A stretch of DNA of 43,862 nt from Sulfuritalea hydrogenivorans sk43H. Lineage in GTDB: Bacteria > Pseudomonadota > Gammaproteobacteria > Burkholderiales > Rhodocyclaceae. The stretch lies in the NCBI GenBank assembly GCA_945870205.1, contig CAMBRI010000008.1, forward strand, positions 1 through 43,862. Direction: 5' to 3'. Of the stretch, positions 9,596 through 17,436 are shown piece by piece (positions within the stretch are counted from its first letter, which is position 1; the number at the start of each line of letters is the position of its first letter). The notes under the pieces are model-generated. The model was not told where the DNA came from. It saw only the letters and a list, made by a program, of their open reading frames with translations, and did not search any database. Made by a program: the position numbers and the translations under genes.

Positions 9596-9665
9596 GACCG
9601 GCTCTTTCGGGGTGGAGCGCCGCGACAGGGTCCAGCCTTGCCGCGGCGGCTTGCGAAGTGATCAA

Positions 9666-10118
9666 TCAGTGCTTGTAGACGCCGGCGCAGACGATCAACT
9701 CGCCGGTCTTTTCGCAGTAAGCCGATTTGGGCAGCACTTTCTTGCTCACCGGATCGGTGAACTTGTAGTCATGCCAGAACTTGCCCTTGCTCTTGGCGAA
9801 TTCGACGCGCTCCTTGACGAACTCCTTGCCATCGGCGTCGGCCAGATCGATCAGATCCTTGCCGACCTGCTTTTCGTTCTGGCCGTGGGCGACGCATTTG
9901 CCGTTCATGTCATAGACCACCGGATAGAGGTCTCGGTCGATCCATTTCTTGTCCTTGCCCGTGATTTCCTTGAATGCTGCCGCCCGATCAGCGCCGACGG
10001 ATTTGACCGCCTTGGCCACCATGGCCTCAGCCTCCGCCTTTGTGGCAAAGCTTTCCGCGGCGAATGCGGTCGATGAAACCAGCGAAACGGCGGCAATTGA
10101 AAGCAGGGTCTTCAACAT
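9666..10118 (-). CDS. Secreted single-Cache-like sensory protein
   Basis: A 150-residue protein with a clear signal peptide (MLKTLLSIAAVSLVSSTAFA) and no other membrane segment, so it should be periplasmic. The body shows features of single-Cache (sCache_2-like) domains: the helix AMVAKAVKSVGADRAAAFKEI, the segment YPVVYDMNGKCVAHGQN, then KDLIDLADADGKEFVKE, FWHDYKFTDPVSKKVLPKSAY and a final strand ELIVCAGVY. Cache domains bind small ligands for receptors and kinases. Three Cys (GKC, YCEK, IVCAG) are present and no CxxCH heme motif. The ATG at 10118 is fixed by an AAAGGAG ribosome site 5 bases upstream. It lies just upstream of the MCP gene on the same strand. The family call is moderately sure; the ligand is unknown. 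Confidence 0.8.
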   Translation of the reverse strand: MLKTLLSIAAVSLVSSTAFAAESFATKAEAEAMVAKAVKSVGADRAAAFKEITGKDKKWIDRDLYPVVYDMNGKCVAHGQNEKQVGKDLIDLADADGKEFVKERVEFAKSKGKFWHDYKFTDPVSKKVLPKSAYCEKTGELIVCAGVYKH

Positions 10119-10224
10119 GGGAACTCCTTTGGCATGGATGGTCGGAACAGGCGTCGTTTCCGGGCAAGCTCGCCGGCACTTCACCCGTGCCTGTCATTCT
10201 CTCAGACTCGATATAGTTTGTTCA

Positions 10225-10261
10225 TACGTAAAGTTACTCAGTGCACTGCGGTAACTACGTA
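10225..10261. repeat. Inverted repeat upstream of the Cache-protein gene
   Basis: TACGTA-AA-GTTAC (10225-10237) is followed after 13 bases by GTAAC-TACGTA (10251-10261). The arms pair over 11 bp with one 2-base bulge. It lies in the 266-base gap between the diguanylate cyclase stop and the Cache-protein start. It could be a regulator operator for the Cache-MCP pair or a transcript-end hairpin; there is no U-tract. Confidence 0.6.
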
Positions 10262-10384
10262 GCCGGCTTGCTGTTAATGTCCATTTCGCAAGTGCCTGAA
10301 GTCCGATGCTGCTTCTTCAAGCGGCGCAGCATGAAGACGGCACCGTAGCCATGTCCGGCGAACAACTCTGTCGAGCTTGCGAAC

Positions 10385-12172
10385 CTAGGCCGGAATTACC
10401 CGGTTCTTGCCGGCGCGTTTGGCCATGTACATTGCCGCATCGGCCCGTTTCAGGGCTTCGTCCGGACCTTCGGCATTCTTGATTTCCGCCACGCCGCAAC
10501 TGAAGGTGATCAGGACTTTTTCGTTCTTGTTCATAAAGAACTCGCGTGTTAGCTCGCGCTGCACCCGGGTCATGACGGCAACCGCGTCCTCGACCGGCGT
10601 ATTGGGCAGCAGCACGACGAATTCTTCGCCGCCGTAGCGTGCCAGCATGTCCTGCGGGCGCACGGCCTCCTTCACGACTTTCGACAAATGCATCAGGGCG
10701 GCATCACCTGCGCTGTGCCCCAGGGTATCGTTGAGCTTCTTGAAGTTGTCGACATCGAGCAGGGCCAGACTCAGGGTTCCACCCTGGCGATTGAGGCGAG
10801 AGATTTCCTTCTCCAGCGCCTCGTCCAGACCCTTGCGATTGAGCGCCCCGGTGAGCGCGTCGATACGCACCAGTTCGCTGGCATTGGACAACTCGATTTG
10901 CAGTCGCGCGACAGTCTGCTCCGTCTCGCTGACCTTGCTGCGCATGGCGCTCAACTCGTCGCGCGAACGCGCCGCATTGACCTGCACGTAGCGGGTCTCG
11001 CGCATGACCTCATCGAGCACATCCGTGAGCTCGGCAATGTCGCCGGCCTTGCTGATCTTCTCCGCGCAGGTCTCGATCTTGCTATGGTAGTCGCTGGTGG
11101 TTTCAGAGAAATCAGCGAGACGATCGACGAAAGTTGCCAGCATCAGCTTGAGCCGGTCATTGGCCTCGTTCAGGCTCTTCTTCAGCGCGCTCTGCTTGAC
11201 GATGACATCTTTCATGCGTCGCTCGACGTCGTCCAGGCGGCGCAGACTGAGGGGCTGCATGACCAGGTCGCGCACTACCTTGATCTGGCCGGCAAGCCAG
11301 CGGTCTTCCACCACCAGTTCGGTGATGTTTTCCATGATCAGCTGAATCAGATGCAGCAAGGCGGTACTCAGCTCGGCCTGGTCTTCGGCGACGAACAGCG
11401 CGCGGTAGCACAGTTTCTTCAGGCGATCCGAGAGCCCGATCAGGGCCTCGGCATTTTGTGCCGCGCGTACCGTCTTCGAAATCTCGGCGGCCTCGTTGGC
11501 GAGTTCAGGGTTGTCGCGCAACACGATCGACAGCGAATTGTCGAGCAGTTGGCCCATGAGTTCGCGCAGTTCGCCGATGCCGTCTTGCCATGCAGATGGA
11601 GCAACAGGCTTCCGCTCCTGCGCCGGAACCGCCACAACCGCCGGCGCGGAAGGCTCTTCGGCCACTGGGTCGGTCAGCTCGCCGCGGCCGCCCGTCGTGG
11701 CTTGCCCCCATGAACGAATCAACCCCTGCAAACGGCTGAGCATCAGTTCGGCGTTGGCGGAACCCGTCAGGACACGCTCCAGCGCTTCTTTCTTTTTGGC
11801 CGCGGTGAGCCCGGCATGATGCGTTTCAAGCTGCTGCATCAGTTCGCGAATCAGCCCCGGCCACTGCGGCTGCTCGCCGCCAGACTTGGCCAGCAGGTCC
11901 GTCATCGCAACGCCGACGCCATCCCAGCTTCCCTTGGCAATGGCGGCCTCGAGTTGGCGCGCAAAGCGTGTCTGCTCCGGACTCGTGCGCGGCAAGGCCG
12001 CATGCAGTAGCTTGAGTTCTCGCTCGGGAAAGGACGTGCCCATCGGTACGCCCGCAATTTCGCAGTACAGCGCGCGGTAATTGTCCGGTGTCGGCGGCAA
12101 TTTTTTCGCTGCAAGATTGCGCAGGGTTTCGCGTGCGAGTTCGAGTTCGGAAAGCTTGCCGGGTTCAGCCAT
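10385..12172 (-). CDS. GGDEF diguanylate cyclase
   Basis: The C-terminal 158 residues are a complete GGDEF domain with DALTGALNRKGL, DVDNFKKLNDTLGH and the active-site GGEEF (residues 514-518). An RxxD inhibitory site (RPQD, 505-508) sits five residues before it, so it should make c-di-GMP from two GTP with product feedback. The first 430 residues are helical and soluble: an N-terminal segment with LPPTPDNYRALYCEIAG is of a type often joined to GGDEF domains, and a coiled-coil stretch (about 340-430) leads into the catalytic part. No transmembrane segment is visible. The start is supported by AAAGGTG upstream. A sigma-54 promoter at 12214-12229 lies 42 bases before the ATG, tying it to the flagellar regulon. 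Confidence 0.93.
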   Translation of the reverse strand: MAEPGKLSELELARETLRNLAAKKLPPTPDNYRALYCEIAGVPMGTSFPERELKLLHAALPRTSPEQTRFARQLEAAIAKGSWDGVGVAMTDLLAKSGGEQPQWPGLIRELMQQLETHHAGLTAAKKKEALERVLTGSANAELMLSRLQGLIRSWGQATTGGRGELTDPVAEEPSAPAVVAVPAQERKPVAPSAWQDGIGELRELMGQLLDNSLSIVLRDNPELANEAAEISKTVRAAQNAEALIGLSDRLKKLCYRALFVAEDQAELSTALLHLIQLIMENITELVVEDRWLAGQIKVVRDLVMQPLSLRRLDDVERRMKDVIVKQSALKKSLNEANDRLKLMLATFVDRLADFSETTSDYHSKIETCAEKISKAGDIAELTDVLDEVMRETRYVQVNAARSRDELSAMRSKVSETEQTVARLQIELSNASELVRIDALTGALNRKGLDEALEKEISRLNRQGGTLSLALLDVDNFKKLNDTLGHSAGDAALMHLSKVVKEAVRPQDMLARYGGEEFVVLLPNTPVEDAVAVMTRVQRELTREFFMNKNEKVLITFSCGVAEIKNAEGPDEALKRADAAMYMAKRAGKNRVIPA

Positions 12173-12213
12173 GATTCACCTTTGCGTCGCTATGTTCACT
12201 ATGTAGTGCCAAC

Positions 12214-12229
12214 CGCAATAAACGTGCCG
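12214..12229 (-). promoter_or_regulatory. Sigma-54 promoter of the diguanylate cyclase gene
   Basis: The minus strand reads CGGCACGTTTATTGCG, with GG and GC separated by exactly 10 bases. It matches the consensus TGGCACG-N4-TTGC at all but the first position. Transcription would begin near 12203, about 30 bases before the ATG. Confidence 0.75.
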
Positions 12230-12384
12230 TTCTTGCGCCCTACTTGCCTCACTGACCGGCCTGCCTCTTGCCCTGATCCATGTCGCTAAGCGCAGTCCTC
12301 GCCGGACTCCTGCCAGCAAGGCCTGACGCAGGGATTTCCGGTTCAGCGGCTTCATGAAAGAAGCATGCGTGTTCCAAAGCCATT

Positions 12385-13251
12385 CTAGTCCTGTGTCTCT
12401 GCGCCTGGCGAAGCACCATTCGCCAAAGCCGATTTCCCCGAACATTGCGGCACATAGATGTAAAGCCGGGTGCGACGGCTGTCCCCGACCTCGACCACGG
12501 ACTGCGCCGCCTGTTCAGGCACGACAAAGCTGTTACTGACGAAACGGGCGCCGGGGGCCATTTCGGCGCAGGCCTTGGCCCATATTCTGGCCATCGGGAC
12601 CGGCGAGAGGAAGGCATAGGCAAGATCGTAAGGGCTCAGCGAATGATTCCAGAAATCACCCCGATGAATCCTGAGATTGCCGTGGCCGCGCGCCGCGAGC
12701 CAGGCCCAGGCCCAAGTCAGGGGTGCGTGTTCGATACCGACAAAGTGGCAGTCGGGTCTTGCGCCAGCAAGGTGACGCAACAGGGCGCCATCACCGCAAC
12801 CGAGGTCGATCACCCGGCATGGTGTTGCGGGCAGCAATAACGCCAGCGCCTTGCGGGTCTTGCGGTTGCTCAGGTACAGCGGTACCTGACTGGTATCGGT
12901 GCGCCAGAACACCAGCAACAACAGGAGAAATCCGCTGGCCCACAGCCATGAGGGGAGCCCCATGCCACGCGCCAGAACCACAAGCGGCAGGAAGCCCAGA
13001 TGAATCGGCAGCCACCAGACCGGCGCCCGCATGCCCCAGGCTGCGACCACGGCAGAAGATCCTTGCAGCAGGGCGAAGGAAAGCAGATTGAAGCGGAAAC
13101 CGGCTGCCAAAATCGGCATCAGGACCAGCACCAGGCCGCTCGCGACGAGAGCGCCAAGAAACTGGGCAAGCACGACTGAGAGCAGCGGATGCTGGCTGCG
13201 GCGAATAGCCGCTTGCGGCAGATCCGATTGCGTGGTTGGCGGTTGGCTCAT
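12385..13251 (-). CDS. Membrane-linked class I SAM-dependent methyltransferase
   Basis: The N-terminal half carries several hydrophobic helices, including LLSVVLAQFLGALVASGLVL and GLPSWLWASGFLLLLLVFW, so the protein is probably anchored in the inner membrane. The C-terminal half is a Rossmann methyltransferase fold with SAM motif I VIDLGCGDGALLRHL, an acidic residue at the end of strand 2 (FVGIEHAP) and motif-like GDFWN. The substrate cannot be told. ATG 13251 gives 288 residues; an in-frame GTG at 13323 would add 24, and neither has a strong ribosome site. It lies between the diguanylate cyclase and the HD-GYP gene on the same strand, with 212 bases before the former. Confidence 0.8.
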   Translation of the reverse strand: MSQPPTTQSDLPQAAIRRSQHPLLSVVLAQFLGALVASGLVLVLMPILAAGFRFNLLSFALLQGSSAVVAAWGMRAPVWWLPIHLGFLPLVVLARGMGLPSWLWASGFLLLLLVFWRTDTSQVPLYLSNRKTRKALALLLPATPCRVIDLGCGDGALLRHLAGARPDCHFVGIEHAPLTWAWAWLAARGHGNLRIHRGDFWNHSLSPYDLAYAFLSPVPMARIWAKACAEMAPGARFVSNSFVVPEQAAQSVVEVGDSRRTRLYIYVPQCSGKSALANGASPGAETQD

Positions 13252-13352
13252 TGCCGGAGCATTCGTTACAGGCCGCGTGCTCGTTGGCTCCCTCTGCTTC
13301 GATTGGCACACCACAAGGGGCACGGCTTCAGTCAGGTGATCCGCGTTTCACG

Positions 13353-14582
13353 TCAAGGCGCCCAGAGCTGTTCGATGTTTGTCAAGCCCCAGGCGGCGGC
13401 CTCCTCCCGGCTGACGATCTTGTCCGTCACGCGCGGATGCGAAAGGTCGACGATTTCAGGGGCAATATGGGCTTTCGCCTTGGCCGAGAAAAACACTTTC
13501 ACGACCGGCGTCAGCAGCGAATGCTCGGACTGTTCCATCACCACGCCAAGGCGTCCCGAAGCCAGGCGCACCAGGGAACCGATGGGGTAAATGCCGAGGC
13601 ATTTGACGAATGCCTGGAAGACACGCTCGTCGAAATGCCCATTGCACCATTCCGCCATCTTGCGGATGGATTCGGCTGGATCCCAGCCGGCCTTGTAAGG
13701 CCGGTTCGAGGTGATCGCGTCATACACGTCGCATACCGCTCCCATTTTTGCGTAAAGACTGATCTGATCGCCCTTGAAACGTTTCGGATAGCCACTGCCA
13801 TCCATTTTCTCATGGTGATGCAGCACCACATCGAGCGGAATCTCGCCGACGCCAGAACCTTCGAGCAGCATTTTGTGCCCCGCTTCCGGGTGACTCTTGA
13901 TGATGACAAACTCCTGGTCCGTCAGCTTGCCTGGCTTGTTCAGCACATCCATCGGCATCAGCGCCTTGCCAAGGTCGTGCAGCAGTCCGGCCATGCCAAG
14001 TTCACGCGTGGTCGCTTCGTCCTGCCCCAATTGACGCGCCAGCGCCACCATCAGGGCGCACACTGCGACTGAATGCATGTAGGTGTAGTCGTCTGCCGTT
14101 TTGAGCCGCGCCAGGCTGATCAGCGCGCCCGGATTGCGCATTACCGAGCTGGAGATTTCATCCACCAGTTCGCCTGCCGCCTCGGACGAAACCGTCTTGC
14201 CCATGCGTGCTTCATTGAACATCGAAACCACGGCCTTTTTGCTTCCTGCGCAAATTTTTGCTGCACGCCGCACTTCCTCGACCATCGGCACCGGCCGTGG
14301 CGGCGCGCTACCCTCGGCGCTTTGTTCCAGGGTACGATCGACCTCGGCGGCGACTTCGGTTTCGGAATGCGTCTCCGCTCGCGCCTCCCCGACTGACGCG
14401 TCAAGCCCCTTTCCGGTATTGATCCAGACTTCGGTGATGCCGCTTTCACGAATCCGCCGAATGTCGTCCGCATCATCCAGCACGAAGCGCGTCCGCCAAA
14501 ACGGGTGCTCCATCCACGACCCGCAAAGCTCGTGGATATGCATGCCCAGGCGCAAATGTTCGACACCGATTTTTTTCAGCAT
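13353..14582 (-). CDS. HD-GYP cyclic-di-GMP phosphodiesterase
   Basis: 409 residues. The N-terminal part (about 1-60, VEHLRLGMHIHELCGSWMEHPFW) is a DUF3391-type domain, commonly fused to HD-GYP. The catalytic HD-GYP domain has intact metal and signature residues: HDLGK (His202, Asp203), HHHEKMDGSGYP (GYP at 264-266) and CDVYDAITSNRPY. It should hydrolyse c-di-GMP in the cytoplasm. The ATG at 14582 matches the usual DUF3391 start; earlier in-frame codons would run into the upstream lipoprotein gene. The upstream lipoprotein ends 52 bases before it, so the two are probably co-transcribed. Together with the diguanylate cyclase it gives opposing c-di-GMP activities in the same motility locus. Confidence 0.93.
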   Translation of the reverse strand: MLKKIGVEHLRLGMHIHELCGSWMEHPFWRTRFVLDDADDIRRIRESGITEVWINTGKGLDASVGEARAETHSETEVAAEVDRTLEQSAEGSAPPRPVPMVEEVRRAAKICAGSKKAVVSMFNEARMGKTVSSEAAGELVDEISSSVMRNPGALISLARLKTADDYTYMHSVAVCALMVALARQLGQDEATTRELGMAGLLHDLGKALMPMDVLNKPGKLTDQEFVIIKSHPEAGHKMLLEGSGVGEIPLDVVLHHHEKMDGSGYPKRFKGDQISLYAKMGAVCDVYDAITSNRPYKAGWDPAESIRKMAEWCNGHFDERVFQAFVKCLGIYPIGSLVRLASGRLGVVMEQSEHSLLTPVVKVFFSAKAKAHIAPEIVDLSHPRVTDKIVSREEAAAWGLTNIEQLWAP

Positions 14583-14634
14583 GCTGATAATCCGAATAAT
14601 TTTCTGCGTCGAGGCAGGCGCAAGCTGCCGTTTG

Positions 14635-15114
14635 TCATTTGGCTGCGGCCGGTGCCGTGGCTGCAGTGCGGGCCGCAGGCTTGGCAGAGGTCCTGTCGAG
14701 ATAGCGCAGCTTGCCGTCTTGCACCTGGAAATCGCCGACCAGTTCACCCGGTTCGGGTGGCGGCACCTTGTAGGCCTGAAAGCGGCAGTTTTGCAGTTCG
14801 GTTACATACCAGCGATTTCCGGTCTTGAGGATGAATACGCCTCGCTCGGGACGATAGATATCCATTCGCAACTCATTGGCGGCCAGACCTTCGAGCGGGT
14901 AGCGCCGCTGGCAGGTGGCCACATTGGCGACAACCAGCGTGGTCTGCCATGGACCTCCCAGATAGGACTGTTCCCGCACCACTGACAGTGACTGACTGCG
15001 GGGATCGCCGTAGAGGTAAGCCATCTGGTTGTCGCCGCAAGCGCTGAGCAACAGGGCCGACAAACCAAGTGCAATTCGCTTTGCTACCTTCCGAATCCCT
15101 GTCCCAGCCAACAT
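14635..15114 (-). CDS. Predicted lipoprotein of unknown function
   Basis: 159 residues starting with a lipoprotein signal (MLAGTGIRKVAKRIALGLSALLLSAC), the acylated Cys being residue 26 and followed by Gly-Asp. An Asp at +3 with Gly at +2 leaves the sorting uncertain. The mature part is mixed, with two further Cys (ATCQRR and ELQNCRF) that could form a disulfide, and ends in an Ala-rich tail. I do not recognise the family. The start is chosen because the signal peptide begins there and AAGGGG lies 9 bases upstream. It precedes the HD-GYP gene by 52 bases on the same strand. Confidence 0.75.
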   Translation of the reverse strand: MLAGTGIRKVAKRIALGLSALLLSACGDNQMAYLYGDPRSQSLSVVREQSYLGGPWQTTLVVANVATCQRRYPLEGLAANELRMDIYRPERGVFILKTGNRWYVTELQNCRFQAYKVPPPEPGELVGDFQVQDGKLRYLDRTSAKPAARTAATAPAAAK

Positions 15115-15326
15115 CAAAGCGCCCCTTGAGCTTTCAATCCTGAAGATTGCAATTCCTGCATCTGAACCGCGCTCACCGGGAAGATTCAGACCGTCCGAAT
15201 TCGGCACAATTCCAGTGCAGCAATAGCCCGTCATCTTAACGTGACTTTGCTCATTCTCGCTTTTTCGTGATCAGCGCGCTGTGCGCGAAAGTCACAGGGG
15301 CCTCCAAACGCGGAGCTTTCTTGGAT

Positions 15327-15344
15327 GCAGGACGTCGGTCCTGC
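15327..15344. terminator. Hairpin downstream of the carbonic-anhydrase gene
   Basis: GCAGGAC-GTCG-GTCCTGC is a perfect 7-bp stem with a 4-base loop, 39 bases beyond the stop of the minus-strand carbonic-anhydrase gene. There is no U-tract, so a terminator role is only possible. Confidence 0.4.
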
Positions 15345-15382
15345 CAGCTTCCTGGCTCAGTTGAAGCAGGATGCAGCAGTAC

Positions 15383-16930
15383 TCAGCGCGACTCCTTGAT
15401 CAAGCGGCCGTTGACCGCCTGCAGTGGCCGGGCGTTGCTGCGGAAGACGCGGGAGAAGATCGCGACCTGTTCGGGCGCGACCTGCACCGGCTGCTTCAAT
15501 ACCATCCACAAGACGCCTTCGGTACACGGTGGCGTGGTCAATGAACCCATGTAGGTCCAGTAGGCGCGATTTTCGGGCAGCAGCTTGTTCAGATCGATGG
15601 CTTCTTCCGGGGCCACCTCGATGTTCTGTTCCAGCGGCAGGTTGTTCCATAGTGTCTGGATCAGCGGATGCTCGCTGCCTTTTTCCAGCAGCACCGCGAC
15701 CACCGCCAGTTGGCCTTCGTCGCTCTTGTGCACCAGATGCACCGCCATATCGTAGGCGCGACCATTGATCCGTTCCTCGGATGGCCGGTGAAAATGGAAC
15801 TGCAGCAACTCATGACGTTTGCCCATGATTGTCAGGCCCAATCCGGCGCCGACACTGACCTCCACCGTGTGGCCGTTGTCGATGATGCGAAACTGCGTCG
15901 CCTTGTAATCGAACTTGATGCCTTCCAGATTGACCCGGATGCCTTCCCGAATATCGATCGGCGACTGACGCTTGCCAGTATTGCAGACGGCGTAGTCGCC
16001 GCGCAACCTGCCCCAGGCAGCCGGTCCGGCTTCGCCTTCGTAGGACCAATGGGTGTGCATGTGGGCCGCAGGATTTGTCTGTTCGCCTGCACCGGAGGAT
16101 TCCGCCGCGGGCTTTTTCTTTGCCGTCTTGCGCGGACCCGACGTGGCATAGTGCAACTCGCGCTGGCGCTTCTCCGCCTGGCTTTCCGCATCTGGCTTGG
16201 CGGCCGGCACGGTCGATTTTGCAGCAGGGGCCGCGGGGCTTGCCGGGGTCGCCGATAGGGGGGCCTTGGCGGGCGCGGCTTTTTGCCCGCTACTGGCCGC
16301 GGCCTGATCAGCGGCAGCGCGGTCTATGGGCGGCAGAAGGATCATTTTCGGCTTGTCGGCAGGCGCCACCGGCATGGTATCGGCAACCGGCGTCAGGCGA
16401 CGGGCAACGGGATCGCCCGCCAATGTCCGCATGTCTGCGTGCATTGCCGAAGGGCGCTCGGCCGGATCTCCCGCCTGCACTTCGGTCAGAGGCCGGGTAG
16501 TGGCCTCAACCGCAGGCGAGGTCCCGGCACTTTTCACTGCACGACAGGCGACGCTGAACAAACGCTCGTCTATGCTGCCGACTTCTACGGAATTGGCGCG
16601 CTGACGGGACACCACATCTTCACGCACCAGCGTGTCGCCATGAAAGTAGGCCCGGCGCAGCGTGGTGAAGCGGCGCGCCGTGCAATCGTAGAGGTTCTGT
16701 GCCTGAATCGTGTCATAGGCACCGCTGACATCGTTGATCTCGCGATCGAGCCTTACCCTGCTCCAGGCCGTAGCGCCGGAACCGGACGAGGCGATGCGGG
16801 CCTTGTCGATCTCGATGGTCTCGTTCTTGCCGGCTATAACCTTCTGCCAAGTGGACGCCAAGGCAGAATCCTGCAGGACGAAGGCCAGCAGCAGGACTCC
16901 AGTAATGAACGACGCGCGCAATGCCGACAT
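15383..16930 (-). CDS. Surface-adhesin-E-like domain fused to an alpha-carbonic anhydrase
   Basis: 515 residues with a signal peptide (cleavage likely after DSALA, residue 25). Residues about 26-140 (TWQKVIAG..., NLYDCTARRFTTLRRAYFHGD, LFSVACRAV) resemble surface-adhesin protein E domains. An Ala/Pro/Lys-rich linker covers about 140-290. The rest is an alpha-carbonic anhydrase: QSPIDI, zinc ligands His379 and His381 in QFHFHRPSEE and His398 in MAVHLVH, the active-site Thr region YMGSLTTPPCTEGV, and a Cys316/Cys449 pair fitting the usual disulfide. It should interconvert CO2 and bicarbonate in the periplasm or at the surface. A sigma-28-type promoter lies 33 bases upstream, suggesting late flagellar control. 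The fusion is unusual. Confidence 0.88.
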   Translation of the reverse strand: MSALRASFITGVLLLAFVLQDSALASTWQKVIAGKNETIEIDKARIASSGSGATAWSRVRLDREINDVSGAYDTIQAQNLYDCTARRFTTLRRAYFHGDTLVREDVVSRQRANSVEVGSIDERLFSVACRAVKSAGTSPAVEATTRPLTEVQAGDPAERPSAMHADMRTLAGDPVARRLTPVADTMPVAPADKPKMILLPPIDRAAADQAAASSGQKAAPAKAPLSATPASPAAPAAKSTVPAAKPDAESQAEKRQRELHYATSGPRKTAKKKPAAESSGAGEQTNPAAHMHTHWSYEGEAGPAAWGRLRGDYAVCNTGKRQSPIDIREGIRVNLEGIKFDYKATQFRIIDNGHTVEVSVGAGLGLTIMGKRHELLQFHFHRPSEERINGRAYDMAVHLVHKSDEGQLAVVAVLLEKGSEHPLIQTLWNNLPLEQNIEVAPEEAIDLNKLLPENRAYWTYMGSLTTPPCTEGVLWMVLKQPVQVAPEQVAIFSRVFRSNARPLQAVNGRLIKESR

Positions 16931-16962
16931 GATCGCCTTGTACCTTTTTTCAGTTATCCCTG

Positions 16963-16989
16963 CTTACGGCTGCGCAGCGCGATACTTTA
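16963..16989 (-). promoter_or_regulatory. Sigma-28 (FliA) type promoter of the carbonic-anhydrase fusion
   Basis: On the minus strand TAAAGTAT (16982-16989) and GCCGTAAG (16963-16970) are separated by exactly 11 bases. The consensus is TAAAGTTT-N11-GCCGATAA, so the -35 matches at 7 of 8 and the -10 keeps GCCG. The start point would be near 16956, with a leader of about 25 bases. Confidence 0.65.
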
Positions 16990-17072
16990 ATCGGGCGCTC
17001 AATCGGGGCCTGGAGAAAGGCAGCTGCAGGCGCAACCCATGTCCGGAAAAAGGCCTCAGCCGGGCAGCGGCA

Positions 17073-17399
17073 TCAGACCTGGATGTTCATGATGTCGTGA
17101 TAGGCCGATACCAGCTTGTTGCGCACCTGCACCATTTGCTGGAAGGACAGGCTGGCCTTTTGCAGATTGATCATCACATCCTGCAAATTGACATCGCTCT
17201 GACCGCTGGAAAAATCCTCGGCCATTTTGCGTGCGTCGACCTGGGCAGCATTGACCTGGTCGATCGTGCTCTTCAACACCTCGGCAAAATCGGGACCACC
17301 CGCCGGCGCCTCGCTGCCGGCTGACTTGCCGCTGGTCAGCGCAGAAGCCGAGCGCAGCTCGGAGAGCAGTTGGTCTATGGGTCGCGTGTCGATAGCCAT
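17073..17399 (-). CDS. fliE: Flagellar hook-basal body protein FliE
   Basis: 108 residues, the normal FliE size. FliE is the first rod-side component, joining the MS ring to the rod. The family C-terminus is clear: DVNLQDVMINLQKASLSFQQMVQVRNKLVSAYHDIM. The ATG at 17399 follows AAGGTG at 6 bases; an in-frame GTG at 17408 is part of that ribosome site and is rejected as the start. A near-perfect sigma-54 promoter (17437-17452) lies 38 bases upstream, so fliE has its own transcript besides possible read-through from fleSR. It is on the opposite strand from fliF, its usual downstream neighbour. Confidence 0.96.
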   Translation of the reverse strand: MAIDTRPIDQLLSELRSASALTSGKSAGSEAPAGGPDFAEVLKSTIDQVNAAQVDARKMAEDFSSGQSDVNLQDVMINLQKASLSFQQMVQVRNKLVSAYHDIMNIQV

Positions 17400-17436
17400 G
17401 TTGAGCACCTTACCTGAATACGTTCATGGATCAAAG

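Noticed and set aside
7844-9661. A 605-codon plus-strand frame over the chemoreceptor gene, and similar long frames opposite cheA (2422-3678), the SEL1 gene (6463-7830) and the diguanylate cyclase (10688-11713).
   Set aside because: They are shadows of convincing genes, with His/Arg/Gly-rich translations and no recognisable domains.
10229-10255. TAAAGTTA-N11-GCGGTAAC on the plus strand, considered as a sigma-28 promoter.
   Set aside because: The -10 match is poor and it would point antisense into the diguanylate cyclase gene; the bases are better seen as part of the inverted repeat.
17399-17408. GTG 17408 as the fliE start.
   Set aside because: It is part of the AAGGTG ribosome site for the ATG at 17399.
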